Notes: generated by a model from the sequence alone, not told the origin. A stretch of DNA of 64,000 nucleotides from Kaistia soli DSM 19436 (GCF_900129325.1 NZ_FQUP01000007.1:2501-66500); one strand, 5' to 3'. Positions 1 to 10,484 are shown, counted from the stretch's first letter. Numbers and translations: made by a program.

Positions 1-232
1 GCTTCGCCGCTGACATGAGGTCCAGGATGAGCGTGTTGTTTAGACATCGTGAAGAGAGAAGATCCATCTGAATGCCCCTCATCAGGGCATGTCCCCAGAT
101 TCGTACGCTTGACCGCATACGCTCGGGTGGATCTCGAAGAAGCTGGTCTTTAACAGGCTATCCTCGCCGAGGGGATGGCCTGCGTCATTGATGGTTCGTC
201 CATGCGAATGGATGGGCATCGATAATGAGAGC
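1..232 (+). other. 16S-23S internal transcribed spacer, 3' part
   Basis: This is the end of the spacer before the 23S gene; the 16S gene lies outside the window. No tRNA cloverleaf is visible in this part, so any Ile or Ala tRNA would be upstream. Its last ~25 bases (about 211-239) are nearly complementary to bases 2988-3019 just past the 23S gene, forming the long stem expected for RNase III release of 23S precursor RNA. Confidence 0.75.
144..155 (+). promoter_or_regulatory. rRNA antitermination boxA
   Basis: The sequence tggtctttaaca matches the core of the bacterial rRNA boxA element (tgctctttaaca). BoxA in nascent rRNA is bound by NusB/NusE and protects rRNA transcription from Rho-dependent termination. 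A copy in the 16S-23S spacer, about 80 bases before 23S, is the standard placement. Confidence 0.7.
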
Positions 233-2994
<2,762 letters not shown>

Positions 2995-3073
2995 GCCCTC
3001 ATTAATCCATGCTCATCCCGACGGATGAAGCGTCAGTGACAACAGCTTCTTCAAATCCGATACGAACTTTGCC

Positions 3074-3192
3074 GGCCTGGTGGTCATGGCGAGGAGCCTG
3101 AACCCGATCCCATTCCGAACTCGGCCGTTAAACTCCTCCGCGCCAATGGTACTTTGTCTTAAGACACGGGAGAGTAGGTCGCCGCCAGGCCT
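3074..3192 (+). rRNA. 5S ribosomal RNA
   Basis: About 119 bases with the expected terminal helix (cctggtgg near 3076 against ccgccagg near 3183) and the conserved internal blocks (ccattccgaactcgg; gggagagtaggtcg). It follows 23S by about 80 bases. The flanks gatacgaactttgc (3059-3072) and gcaaagttcgtatc (3192-3205) are perfect inverted copies, extending the terminal helix into a precursor-processing stem. Confidence 0.95.
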
Positions 3193-3228
3193 GCAAAGTT
3201 CGTATCCAATCTCTCTTCACACCCTTTC

Positions 3229-3268
3229 AAAAAGCCCCGACGCGCAGAAATGCCCGCCGGGGCTTTTT
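3229..3268 (+). terminator. rRNA operon terminator
   Basis: An inverted repeat aaaaagccccg / cggggcttttt encloses a short loop and ends in a T run, 37 bases after 5S. This is a classical Rho-independent terminator ending the rRNA operon. No distal tRNA gene is seen between 5S and this hairpin. Confidence 0.85.
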
Positions 3269-3269
3269 G

Positions 3270-3975
3270 TCGTCCGCGAACAGCGGAAGGTGGGGGGCGA
3301 CGGCCCGGCTCCGGCGGCAACACAACACGGCCCGCTCCATGCGAAACATAAGAGCCGCCCCAAGGCGCTGCCGCCGGTGGGGGGAGGGGGCGGACAGCCG
3401 CCAGGACAACCATGTTCCCCAACAGACGCGATCCACGATGCAACCGCCGAACGGCGGGTAACCAAAGGTCGCGCTCCAAGCCCCGCAGCACCCCGAAGCG
3501 AACCCGCCGCCCAGGCTGAGATGACGCGCCTGAAAGCAACCGACAAGCCGCGCGCGTGAGCAGCGGCACAGGCAACAACACAAGCAGAGCGTCAGGCATC
3601 TGAACACCCCTCACGCTCGCAGGCGCGATCCACGCGCCGACATCGCCCACAACAAACGCCCCCCACCTAAACGCATCCCTACCCACACAAGCCTCCCACA
3701 AAGCAGCACTCAGAGGTGTGAAGCCTCGATGCGAACGCCGAATTATGCGCAAGGAAGAGCGCCGCCGGACGACCCACGCGGTTCATCCCCCGCCTGAGCA
3801 TCCGCATGCACCGCAGCCTACACTAGGATGCGACAAGCGCAGACGATCCGCATCCAACGCGTTGTCAACGCTTGGCGCTGGGGCACTTGGACCGATCGCT
3901 CGGTGAGGAGACCGGCCGCGACGGTCTTCTCTCCACGCTCGCGATACACTCTCAGTCCCTGAACTGATCAGGACA
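3270..3975. other. Gene-free stretch after the rRNA operon
   Basis: About 700 bases in which I can support no gene. Reading frames exist on both strands but have no start signal and no recognisable protein, and their translations are low-complexity Arg/Pro/Ala-rich. An imperfect hairpin near 3905-3931 (gaggagaccg against cggtcttctc) may end the minus-strand gene at 3976 but has no clear T tract. Confidence 0.6.
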
Positions 3976-4197
3976 TCAGGCCTTCTTCAGAAACTCGGTC
4001 TTCAGCACCAGTCCCTTGACCTGCTTGGTGTTGCACTCGACCTCGGCCGGGTTTCCCGTCAGGCGGATGCCCTTGACCGTCGTTCCGCGCTTGATCGTCT
4101 CGGACGTCCCCTTGACCTTCAAGTCCTTGATCACCGTGACGGAATCGCCGTCCTTCAGCAGATTGCCGTTGCTGTCCCGGACGTTGTCGTCGCTCAT
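3976..4197 (-). CDS. PhnA/YjdM-domain protein, short form
   Basis: A 73-residue protein resembling the C-terminal domain of the PhnA (YjdM) family. The family name comes from an alkylphosphonate operon, but the biochemical role is not established. Visible features are the DSNGNLLKDGDSVTVIKDLKVKG stretch typical of this small beta-barrel domain and the ending near KTEFLKKA. The N-terminal zinc ribbon of the ~110-residue E. coli protein is absent, so this is the short version. The start at 4197 (MSDDN) lies behind aaaggga; a longer in-frame start at 4230 is possible but adds atypical residues. It stands alone beside the rRNA operon. Family call is good, function unknown. Confidence 0.75.
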   Translation of the reverse strand: MSDDNVRDSNGNLLKDGDSVTVIKDLKVKGTSETIKRGTTVKGIRLTGNPAEVECNTKQVKGLVLKTEFLKKA

Positions 4198-4540
4198 TGC
4201 ATTTCCCTTTGCGCCGCCTCGAAGCGCCATGCCTCTGGCTGGTCGCGACGCTTATCACGGTCGAAGTCCAGGGGGAGCCCATTGAACGGCTTTCGGCTGC
4301 GGCACTGGGCGTGGCGAGCGCTTGTAGACATGACAAGTGAAACCGTTGTGGCAGCAAAATCTTCGGTGTCTGTCGCGAGATGAGATTGACTATCGCTCTG
4401 GAAGACCCGCCATTAGGCACCGTCGCCAGCGCCGAATCACGGGGACTCCCGCGCGCTGGCTGGCTTTCGACCCGTCGCCCCGGCGGCGGTGAGGATCGCC
4501 GGCTTGGCCGGCATATCGATACGGGGAAGGATTCACGTCA
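4198..4540. other. Intergenic region between divergent genes
   Basis: About 340 bases between the PhnA-domain gene (minus) and the cysteine-rich protein gene (plus). It must hold both promoters, but I see no convincing -35/-10 pair. A gccggc-ttg-gccggc inverted repeat lies near 4499-4513, and the plus-strand gene has an aagga ribosome binding site near 4528. Confidence 0.4.
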
Positions 4541-4960
4541 ATGCGATTCATCACGATCGGGCTGGCCGCCGCCGCCATGGCGATTGGCATGGCCGGCGCC
4601 TCGGCTCAGACCATGAGCTATTCCGACGCCGGCGCTCTTTTGGCACAGAGCTGCGGCAAGGACATCACCAAGTACTGCGCCAAGGTCAATCTCGGCGACG
4701 GCGCGCTGCGGGACTGCATGATGTCCCAGCAGGCGAAGATCAGCCCGCAATGCCTCACCGACTACCAGGCCGTCGTCGCCTCGATCACCAAGAGGAACGC
4801 GGCGCAGCAGTCAGTTGCGAAGCTGTGCAAGAACGACGTTGTCCGGCACTGCCAGGGCATGGTCGCTGGTGATGCGCATTTCCTGAGCTGCCTCAATGCG
4901 GCCTCGCGCGTCGTTACCGCCGCCTGCAATCAGGCGATCGTCGATGCGGGCTGGCGCTAA
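4541..4960 (+). CDS. Cysteine-rich periplasmic protein
   Basis: A 139-residue secreted protein with a clear signal peptide (charged start MRF, hydrophobic core to about residue 18, ASA-Q cleavage near 22-23). The mature part has eight cysteines in two similar units of the form C-x6-C-x12-C-x11-C (CGKDITKYC, then CLTDYQ; CKNDVVRHC, then CLNAAS). This spacing recalls the cysteine-rich repeat of the Golgi apparatus protein 1 family found in small alphaproteobacterial exported proteins. The cysteines probably form disulfides in the periplasm; no enzymatic role is evident. The OmpA-like gene follows after 24 bases, so the two are probably co-transcribed. Confidence 0.7.
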   Translation: MRFITIGLAAAAMAIGMAGASAQTMSYSDAGALLAQSCGKDITKYCAKVNLGDGALRDCMMSQQAKISPQCLTDYQAVVASITKRNAAQQSVAKLCKNDVVRHCQGMVAGDAHFLSCLNAASRVVTAACNQAIVDAGWR

Positions 4961-4984
4961 GCCGCGACCGGAGGGACCAAGATC

Positions 4985-5578
4985 ATGAAGAAGACCATAT
5001 TCGGCGGGCTGGTGCTCGCCATCGCCCTGACCGGTGCCGCCGGTTCGGCGTCCGCGCAGACGGCTCTCGACCAGAACCAGATCATGCAGAGCCTGCAGAG
5101 CGCCGCGCGCGCCGCTCCGCCGGAGCTGTCGGCTGCGTTGATCCGCAATGCCGTCCAGGAGCATATCAAGAACAATCCCGGCATGCCGATCACCTGGACG
5201 CCGCTGCAGCTGCTTGACGGCCTTGCGCAGATCAATGTCCAGATCCAGTTCGCATTGAACTCTGACATCATCCGTCCAGAGTCCTATGCGACAATCGGTT
5301 CGATCGCCGATGCGCTGCATCACCCGATTCTCGGCGGCTACAAGTTCGTCGTCACCGGCAACACGGATACGACCGGTGATCGCCAGGCCAACCTCGTGCT
5401 CAGCCAGAAGCGCGCCGACGCGGTGATGGCTGCCCTCGTAACCACTTATGGCGTTGATCCGTCTCGCCTTGAAGCGGTCGGTCTCGGTGAGGAAAACCTC
5501 GAGGACACCAAGGATCCGACCAATCCGCTGAATCGCCGCGTCCAGCTGATCAACATCGGCAAGTATCTGCCGAAATAG
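4985..5578 (+). CDS. OmpA-family periplasmic protein
   Basis: A 197-residue exported protein with a Sec signal peptide (MKKTIFGGLVLAIALTG, cleavage after ASA near 25). The C-terminal half (about 90-197) is an OmpA-like peptidoglycan-binding domain: an IQFALNSDIIRPES strand, a VTGNTDTTGD motif in place of the common GHTD, the helix LSQKRADAVMAALV and the closing NRRVQLI. Residues 25-90 are helical and unassigned. It has no lipobox and no beta-barrel, so it is probably a soluble or peptidoglycan-attached protein. It is the second gene of a pair with the cysteine-rich protein; a strong terminator follows. Confidence 0.8.
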   Translation: MKKTIFGGLVLAIALTGAAGSASAQTALDQNQIMQSLQSAARAAPPELSAALIRNAVQEHIKNNPGMPITWTPLQLLDGLAQINVQIQFALNSDIIRPESYATIGSIADALHHPILGGYKFVVTGNTDTTGDRQANLVLSQKRADAVMAALVTTYGVDPSRLEAVGLGEENLEDTKDPTNPLNRRVQLINIGKYLPK

Positions 5579-5605
5579 TCGGAGTCGCCTTAGCGATCCA
5601 GATCG

Positions 5606-5639
5606 CGCCGCGGCCGGTTTTCACCGGCTGCGGCGTTTT
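5606..5639 (+). terminator. Rho-independent terminator
   Basis: A GC-rich hairpin, cgccgcggccgg / ccggctgcggcg with a six-base loop and one mismatch, followed by tttt, lies 28 bases past the OmpA-like gene. It ends the two-gene unit and sits just before the convergent amidohydrolase stop. Confidence 0.85.
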
Positions 5640-5641
5640 CA

Positions 5642-6493
5642 CTAGAGGCGGTAAAACGCGACCGCGTTGTCGTGCCAGAATTTGCGCTGTTCCTCGGCGC
5701 TCGTGCCGCTGAGTGCTGCATCGGCGATCTCGACCCAGCGGCGATAGGTGAGCGCCAGCGTCGACACCGGCCAGTCGCCACCAAACATGATCCGATCAAA
5801 GCCGAAGGCCTCGATGGCGACCGCGACGTAGCGCTTCAGCTCATCCTCGGTCCACGCCTTGTGATCAGCTTCCGTGACGACCCCCGAAATCTTGCACATG
5901 ACGTTGGGCAGTCTCGCCAGCTCGCGCATGTCCTCGGCCCAAGGCGACATCAGGCCGTCGCGGATGCCCGGCTTGCCGATATGGTCGAGAATCAGTGGAA
6001 CATTCGGGACCTGCCGGGCAAAGGCGATGGCGCTCTTCATCTGGCGATGGGTGATGCAGATGTCGAAGGACAGGTTGAACGATTCGAGCAGCCTCACGCC
6101 CTCGATAAAGTCCGACCTCAAGCAGAATTCGGGGTCTGGCTCCGACTGGATGAGGCGGCGAACGCCACGCAGAAGATCGATTTCGGCGAGCCTCTCGAGA
6201 TTTTCACGTACAGCCGCGCCGCGCTCGACGGGCGCGAAGGTGACCATGCCTTTGAGGCGCGGCTCCTGCTTGGCCAGCGACGCGATCCATGTGGCTTCGT
6301 CTAGATATTGTGAGGGGTCGGCGTCGCATTGCAGGAACACCATGGCTTCCAGCGGAAGGCCTTCCGTGGCGGCGTGAAACTCGGGCAGCTCATGGCGCCG
6401 GTCGAGCGTCTCGTCGCCGTCCAGCCAGGCATAGCGCAGCCGCGCTGGGTCCCAGAGATGCACATGCGTGTCGACGAAGGGAATGGCGGGCAT
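5642..6493 (-). CDS. Amidohydrolase (fuconolactonase/PDC-lactonase type)
   Basis: A 283-residue TIM-barrel hydrolase of the amidohydrolase-2 family. The N-terminal metal motif is VDTHVHLWDP (residues 7-16); further landmarks are FDICITHRQ, LILDHIGKP and the C-terminal MFGGDWPVS with the family aspartate. Members hydrolyse lactones such as fuconolactone or 2-pyrone-4,6-dicarboxylate, or related carboxylates; the substrate cannot be read from sequence. I chose the ATG at 6493 because the family begins close to the HVH motif and this codon overlaps the stop of a 27-codon ORF with a strong ribosome binding site. An in-frame start at 6559 would add 22 atypical residues. Confidence 0.85.
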   Translation of the reverse strand: MPAIPFVDTHVHLWDPARLRYAWLDGDETLDRRHELPEFHAATEGLPLEAMVFLQCDADPSQYLDEATWIASLAKQEPRLKGMVTFAPVERGAAVRENLERLAEIDLLRGVRRLIQSEPDPEFCLRSDFIEGVRLLESFNLSFDICITHRQMKSAIAFARQVPNVPLILDHIGKPGIRDGLMSPWAEDMRELARLPNVMCKISGVVTEADHKAWTEDELKRYVAVAIEAFGFDRIMFGGDWPVSTLALTYRRWVEIADAALSGTSAEEQRKFWHDNAVAFYRL

Positions 6494-6576
6494 CAGCGAC
6501 GGCCCCGGGGCTTCGCGACATACGCAAACCGCTGGATCGTGTGGCATGGCAAAGCCCATGCGGCACAGTTCTTCAT
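6493..6576 (-). CDS. Possible 27-residue leader peptide
   Basis: A short reading frame on the minus strand begins MKNCAAWALP and ends RR. Its ATG is preceded by gggagga at ideal spacing, better than anything before the downstream gene. Its stop overlaps the chosen amidohydrolase start as TGATG, an arrangement typical of translational coupling. No known leader-peptide family is recognised and the composition (Arg, Ala, Pro) gives no clear attenuation signal. It may instead reflect a misplaced gene start. Confidence 0.35.
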   Translation of the reverse strand: MKNCAAWALPCHTIQRFAYVAKPRGRR

Positions 6577-6761
6577 TCTGGTCCTCCCATTATATCTGCG
6601 GCGGGTGGCGCCCACGCGTCCTCACGCTGGCAGGCGTCCGCACACCGTTATTTTCGCCATAGCATGTCGCGCCGCACGAATCGATCGTGGAGCCCGGGCG
6701 AAAGGCGGTGGGCAAGGTGGCTCAAAAGGTAGCCAATCCCTTGCGCTCCGGCGTCATCTGG

Positions 6762-6790
6762 TTGACAAGCCCTGAGCGGCTGCCTATGGT
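6762..6790 (+). promoter_or_regulatory. Promoter of rpmJ
   Basis: A -35 box TTGACA (6762-6767) and a -10 box TATGGT (6785-6790) are separated by 17 bases, close to the housekeeping sigma consensus of alphaproteobacteria. Transcription would start near 6797, giving a leader of about 67 bases before rpmJ. Confidence 0.65.
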
Positions 6791-6863
6791 CCGGCCGAAT
6801 TTTCGAGCGGGCGCCTTGGGCGCTCGTTTCGTTCCCAGATCATCGATTGCGGATATTTGCGCC

Positions 6864-6989
6864 ATGAAAATCAAGAACTCGCTGAAGGCGCTGCTTGGGC
6901 GCCATCGCGCCAACCGGCTCGTGCGCCGCAAGGGCCGCGTCTTCATCATCAATAAGGTCAACCCGCGCTATAAGGCGCGTCAGGGCTGA
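6864..6989 (+). CDS. rpmJ: 50S ribosomal protein L36
   Basis: A 41-residue basic protein ([14 protein letters not shown]... ending NPRYKARQG) matching the alphaproteobacterial L36 over its full length. The cysteine/histidine zinc ligands of the classical L36 are absent, so this is the zinc-independent type usual in this class. It is a component of the large ribosomal subunit, transcribed alone from the promoter at 6762. The upstream in-frame extension is non-conserved and was not used as the start. Confidence 0.95.
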   Translation: MKIKNSLKALLGRHRANRLVRRKGRVFIINKVNPRYKARQG

Positions 6990-7044
6990 TCTTCCGTCGA
7001 GGCGGCGTCCGTTCACGGGCTGCTGACACGACGTTCATTTGACG

Positions 7045-7743
7045 ATGCCTGCATGCCGCCTTAGCTTGGCCGGCATGCAGGCATTTTTCGTTCTGGCTCT
7101 CACTCTCCTCGTCACGGTGGGGGCGGCATGCGTCCATGCATCCGAGGCGCAGAGCATGCCGCCGCCGCTCGGAGACGGCGCGCCTGACGGCCAGTCGATA
7201 CGGCCGCAGTCTCCGTCCGACGAATCGAAACCGCCGGTTCCTTCGCAAAAGCCGCTCGCCGAGGAGACGATGGACCAGCTGTTCGCGACCCTTGCCGACC
7301 CGTCGGACGAGACGCGCGGCAAGGCGGCGGAGCAGGAGATCCAGCGCCGCTGGCAGCGCTCCGGCAGCGCGACGATCGATCTCCTCATGGGCTGGGCCCA
7401 GCAGTCGCTCGCCGCGAAAGACTATGGCCGTTCGCTCGATTTTCTCGACCAGATCGTCATGCTGAAGCCGGACTTCGCCGAAGGCTGGAACCGTCGGGCG
7501 ACGATCTATTATCTGCGCGACGATTATGGAAAGGCGCTCGGCGATCTCGAGAAGGTCCTGACGCTCGAGCCGCGGCATTTCGGGGCGCTCGCCGGAATCG
7601 GCCTGATCTTCCAGGATATCGACCGCAAGGCAGATGCGCTGGCGGCCTTCGAGAAGGCGCTGGCGCTCGATCCCTATCTCGATCCGGAGATCAAGAACGC
7701 CATCAAGACGCTGAAGCCGGACGTTCGCGGCAAAGAGATCTGA
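7045..7743 (+). CDS. Exported tetratricopeptide-repeat protein
   Basis: About 232 residues. A hydrophobic export signal (AFFVLALTLLVTVGAAC, about 12-29) is followed by a Pro-rich linker and, from about residue 110, TPR units: SLDFLDQIVMLKPDFAEGWN, KALGDLEKVLTLEPRHFGAL and ADALAAFEKALALDPYLDPE. It is probably a periplasmic scaffold or assembly protein; no enzyme domain is seen. The start is uncertain: ATG 7045 keeps an Arg in the n-region, ATG 7075 gives a shorter signal, and neither has a good ribosome binding site. All lie in or next to the hairpin at 7047-7088. Confidence 0.75.
   Translation: MPACRLSLAGMQAFFVLALTLLVTVGAACVHASEAQSMPPPLGDGAPDGQSIRPQSPSDESKPPVPSQKPLAEETMDQLFATLADPSDETRGKAAEQEIQRRWQRSGSATIDLLMGWAQQSLAAKDYGRSLDFLDQIVMLKPDFAEGWNRRATIYYLRDDYGKALGDLEKVLTLEPRHFGALAGIGLIFQDIDRKADALAAFEKALALDPYLDPEIKNAIKTLKPDVRGKEI
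7047..7088 (+). terminator. Hairpin with T run after rpmJ
   Basis: A perfect 12-bp inverted repeat, gcctgcatgccg (7047-7058) and cggcatgcaggc (7071-7082), with a 12-base loop, is followed by a five-T run (7084-7088). It has the form of an intrinsic terminator about 60 bases after rpmJ, but it overlaps every plausible start codon of the next gene (7039, 7045, 7075). It may also act as an attenuator or translational block. Confidence 0.5.
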
Positions 7744-7974
7744 TGCTGCTTCCGGCTTTGGCGGCGCGATGTCCATTGGTGATTCCGGCACTTCCCTGAT
7801 GACAGGCTGGACTGATCGCGGATAGCGTGGCGCTGCGGCTGAAGGTGGCCGGCAGCTCGCGCCCTTCGAGGCATGGCGAATACCTTCCTATCTTCCTGCG
7901 CGCTTATCAGCCCTCGGGCGAAGGCGTCGGCAATGCGGGCACTGACGATGGCTTCGCCGCGACGAGGAGTAGAG

Positions 7975-8517
7975 ATGCGCGACTATCGCGATGCAAAATC
8001 CATGGCCAAGGCCCTGCGGGAGACATTGGCCTCCCGGGACGTGACAATCACCCATAGCGAGGCGCTGGAGATCGTCGCGGGGCAGTTCGGCCTCGCCAAC
8101 TGGAATATCCTGTCGGCGAAGATCGACGGCGATACCAAACAAAGCGATGCGGTCGCCTTCGAGCAAGCCATTCCGATTGTGCGGATGTTCGATGTCGCGA
8201 AAGCACACGAGTTCTATCTCGGCTTTCTCGGTTTCACGGTCGATTGGGAACATCGTTACGGCGACAATTTCCCGCTCTATACGCAGATCTCGCGCGCGGG
8301 ATTGCGCCTGCATCTCAGCGAGCATTCGGGCGATGCGACCCCTGGCGGCAACATGATCGTCTATATGCGCGGCATCGCCACCTTGCATGCCGAGCTCACG
8401 GCCAAGAACTACCGCTACATGAAGCCGGGACTTCAAGATGAAGGAAGTCGGCTCGAATTGCAGGTCACCGACCCGTTCAACAACAGAATCCGCTTCGTGG
8501 AACTGAAGAGCCGCTGA
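7975..8517 (+). CDS. Glyoxalase-superfamily protein
   Basis: A 180-residue protein in two parts. Residues 1-60 form a helical N-terminal module (MAKALRETLASRDVTITHSEALEIVAGQFGLANW) that often precedes glyoxalase-fold domains in proteobacteria. Residues 65-180 are a vicinal-oxygen-chelate domain of the bleomycin-resistance/glyoxalase type, with IPIVRMFDVAKAHEFYLGFLGF at the start and LQVTDPFNNRIRFVE at the end. The second part resembles drug-binding BRP-like proteins, but substrate and metal use are unknown. The start at 7975 follows a clear gaggag; the upstream in-frame extension is not family-like. It is a single gene. Confidence 0.8.
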   Translation: MRDYRDAKSMAKALRETLASRDVTITHSEALEIVAGQFGLANWNILSAKIDGDTKQSDAVAFEQAIPIVRMFDVAKAHEFYLGFLGFTVDWEHRYGDNFPLYTQISRAGLRLHLSEHSGDATPGGNMIVYMRGIATLHAELTAKNYRYMKPGLQDEGSRLELQVTDPFNNRIRFVELKSR

Positions 8518-8531
8518 GCCGAACGCATATG

Positions 8532-8560
8532 AAAAAGCCCGGGGCCGAGGCCCCGGGCTT
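8532..8560 (-). terminator. Terminator of pyk
   Basis: A 12-bp GC-rich stem (aagcccggggcc / ggccccgggctt) is followed on the minus strand by a T run (A run at 8532-8536 on the plus strand), 32 bases past the pyk stop. On the plus strand the T tract is only two bases, so it mainly serves pyk, though it could also stop the glyoxalase-fold gene. Confidence 0.8.
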
Positions 8561-8592
8561 GATGACTGGTCGCGGTAGCCTGAAGGCTGGTG

Positions 8593-10026
8593 TCAGCGGC
8601 TGGCGCTGTCGCCGCCGACAAAGGCGATGCGGATCAAGTTCGTTGCGCCGGGCGTGCGCAGCGGCACGCCGGCAGTGATGATGATCCGGTCGTGCGGCTG
8701 CGCGAAGCCCTCACGCGCCGCGATATCGCAGGCGCGGCTGACCATGTCGTCGAGATTGTAGGCATCTTCAGAGACGACGCAGTGGAGGCCCCAGACGACC
8801 GACAGACGCCGCGCCGTGGCCTCGATCGGCGAGAGCGCGATGATCGGCGTGCGCGGCCGCTCGCGCGCGGCACGCAGGCCCGTCGAACCCGATGCCGTGT
8901 AGCAGCAGATGGCGGCGAGGTTCAGCGTCTCGGCGATCTGCCGTGCGGCGGCCGAGATGGCGTCGGCGCCGGTCGCCTCTGGCTCGGTGCGCTGCGCATG
9001 CATGATGTTCTTGTGGTTGCTGTCGCGTTCGACGGCTGTCGCGATCTTGTCCATCGTGGCGACGGCATCGACGGGGAAATCGCCTGCGGCTGACTCGGCC
9101 GAGAGCATGACCGCATCTGCGCCTTCATAGACGGCAGTGGCGACGTCGGACACCTCGGCGCGCGTCGGCACCGGGGCTGTGATCATCGATTCGAGCATTT
9201 GTGTTGCGACGACCACCGGCTTGCCGGCACGGCGGCAGGCGCGGGTGATCTGCTTCTGGATGCCGGGAACCTCTTCGAGTGGCATCTCGACGCCGAGATC
9301 GCCGCGCGCGACCATGAGCGCATCGGAGATCTCGATGATTTCGGCGAGGCGCTGCACGGCCTGCGGCTTTTCGATCTTCGACATGATGCCCGCACGGCCG
9401 GCCGCGATCTTGCGGACCTCGGCGACGTCTTCGGGACGCTGCACAAAGGACAGCGCGATCCAGTCGACCTTCGCTTCAAGCGCGGCGTCGAGATCGGCGC
9501 GGTCCTTCTCGGTCAGCGCGCCGGTGCGGATCGTCGAGTCGGGCACGGAGACACCCTTGCGGTCCGAAAGCTTGACGCCGACTTCGACCGTGGTGAGGGC
9601 CGACTTGCCGTCGGTCGAAACGACGCGCAGGCGGACCTTGCCGTCGTCGATCAACAGTCGGTGTCCCGGCTCGAGCGCTTCGAGGATTTCGGGATGCGGC
9701 AGGTAGACGCGTCCGGCCGAACCCGGGGTCGGATCCGAATCGAGCGTGAATGTCTGGCCGACGGATATTTCGACGAACTTGTTGGCGAAGGTGCCAAGGC
9801 GGAGCTTAGGGCCCTGGAGGTCGGCGAGGATGCCGATCGGGCGGCCTTCCTCGGCGTCGATCTCGCGAATGATCGACACGAGCTCGCGCAGCTTGTCGTG
9901 CGCGGTATGGCTCATATTGATCCGGAAGACGTCGGCGCCGGCCTTGAAAAGAGCCAGAATCGTCGCCTTGTCCGAAGACGCGGGCCCGAGGGTCGCGAGA
10001 ATCTTGACCTTGCGCGACCGTCTCAT
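8593..10026 (-). CDS. pyk: Pyruvate kinase
   Basis: A 477-residue enzyme converting phosphoenolpyruvate and ADP to pyruvate and ATP, the last step of lower glycolysis. Family landmarks include KILATLGPAS at the N-terminus with RINMSH, the LADLQGPKLRLG substrate loop, the catalytic segment IMSKIEKPQAV with its lysine, the metal-binding VARGDLGVEMP and the ATQMLESM motif. The C-terminal domain (from about 350) has the expected CYTASGSTGLRAA effector-site region. Its ATG overlaps the stop of the preceding DUF1036 gene by four bases, so it is translated by coupling from a shared mRNA. The terminator at 8532 ends the unit. Confidence 0.97.
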   Translation of the reverse strand: MRRSRKVKILATLGPASSDKATILALFKAGADVFRINMSHTAHDKLRELVSIIREIDAEEGRPIGILADLQGPKLRLGTFANKFVEISVGQTFTLDSDPTPGSAGRVYLPHPEILEALEPGHRLLIDDGKVRLRVVSTDGKSALTTVEVGVKLSDRKGVSVPDSTIRTGALTEKDRADLDAALEAKVDWIALSFVQRPEDVAEVRKIAAGRAGIMSKIEKPQAVQRLAEIIEISDALMVARGDLGVEMPLEEVPGIQKQITRACRRAGKPVVVATQMLESMITAPVPTRAEVSDVATAVYEGADAVMLSAESAAGDFPVDAVATMDKIATAVERDSNHKNIMHAQRTEPEATGADAISAAARQIAETLNLAAICCYTASGSTGLRAARERPRTPIIALSPIEATARRLSVVWGLHCVVSEDAYNLDDMVSRACDIAAREGFAQPHDRIIITAGVPLRTPGATNLIRIAFVGGDSASR

Positions 10027-10484
10027 TGTGCTTTTGCTCCTGCTTGGGCGGGTTCGTTCAATTGAATGGTCCAGTTCGTCTGTTCGCCAGTGTCCACCTC
10101 GAAGAAGCCGGAACGATTATAACCGCGCGCCACGCAGTCTTCCGTTCCTTCGATCGTGAACATCTTGTCCTTGGTGCACATCACGTATTTGCCGCTCCAC
10201 TCACCGCCGTGGTCATAGTCGACCGCATAGACGTAATAGAAGCGTGACACGAGCGTGCCGCTGACGAGGGTCTCGCAGCTATTGACGGGGATGTTCCACC
10301 AGCCTTCCGTGGTCCAGATCTTCTTGTCCTTGTAGCCGATGGAGACGCCTACGCGGTTGTTCGTCTTGTTGCAGAGCCTCAGGTCGGCCGATGCAGGAGC
10401 TATGCCAAACCCCGGTATCATCAGGAGGAGCGCGGCGAGAGGCCCGGCGGCCAGCAGTCCGGATCGAAGCTTCGCAAAGGGCAT
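10023..10484 (-). CDS. DUF1036 exported protein
   Basis: A 153-residue protein with a signal peptide (MPFAKLRSGLLAAGPLAALLLMIPG, cleavage near ASA-D) followed by a DUF1036 domain: LRLCNKTNNRVGVSIGYKD, the EGWWNIPVNSCETL segment and a paired-cysteine C-terminal part with DCVARGYNRSGFFEVDTG. Its function is unknown; it is predicted to lie in the periplasm or membrane-attached. Placement directly before pyk is common in Rhizobiales, and the ATGA overlap indicates tight co-expression. The start at 10484 fits the promoter at 10521-10550; longer frames lack a plausible N-terminus. Confidence 0.85.
   Translation of the reverse strand: MPFAKLRSGLLAAGPLAALLLMIPGFGIAPASADLRLCNKTNNRVGVSIGYKDKKIWTTEGWWNIPVNSCETLVSGTLVSRFYYVYAVDYDHGGEWSGKYVMCTKDKMFTIEGTEDCVARGYNRSGFFEVDTGEQTNWTIQLNEPAQAGAKAQ

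Noticed and set aside
1-232. tRNA-Ile or tRNA-Ala in the rRNA spacer
   Set aside because: No cloverleaf or T-arm consensus in the visible part.
3159-3752. 197-residue minus-strand frame overlapping 5S and its terminator
   Set aside because: It runs into the rRNA terminator and 5S gene, is low-complexity and has no start signal.
8593-8873. 79-residue frame antisense-shifted within pyk
   Set aside because: Out-of-frame shadow of the pyruvate kinase C-terminus.
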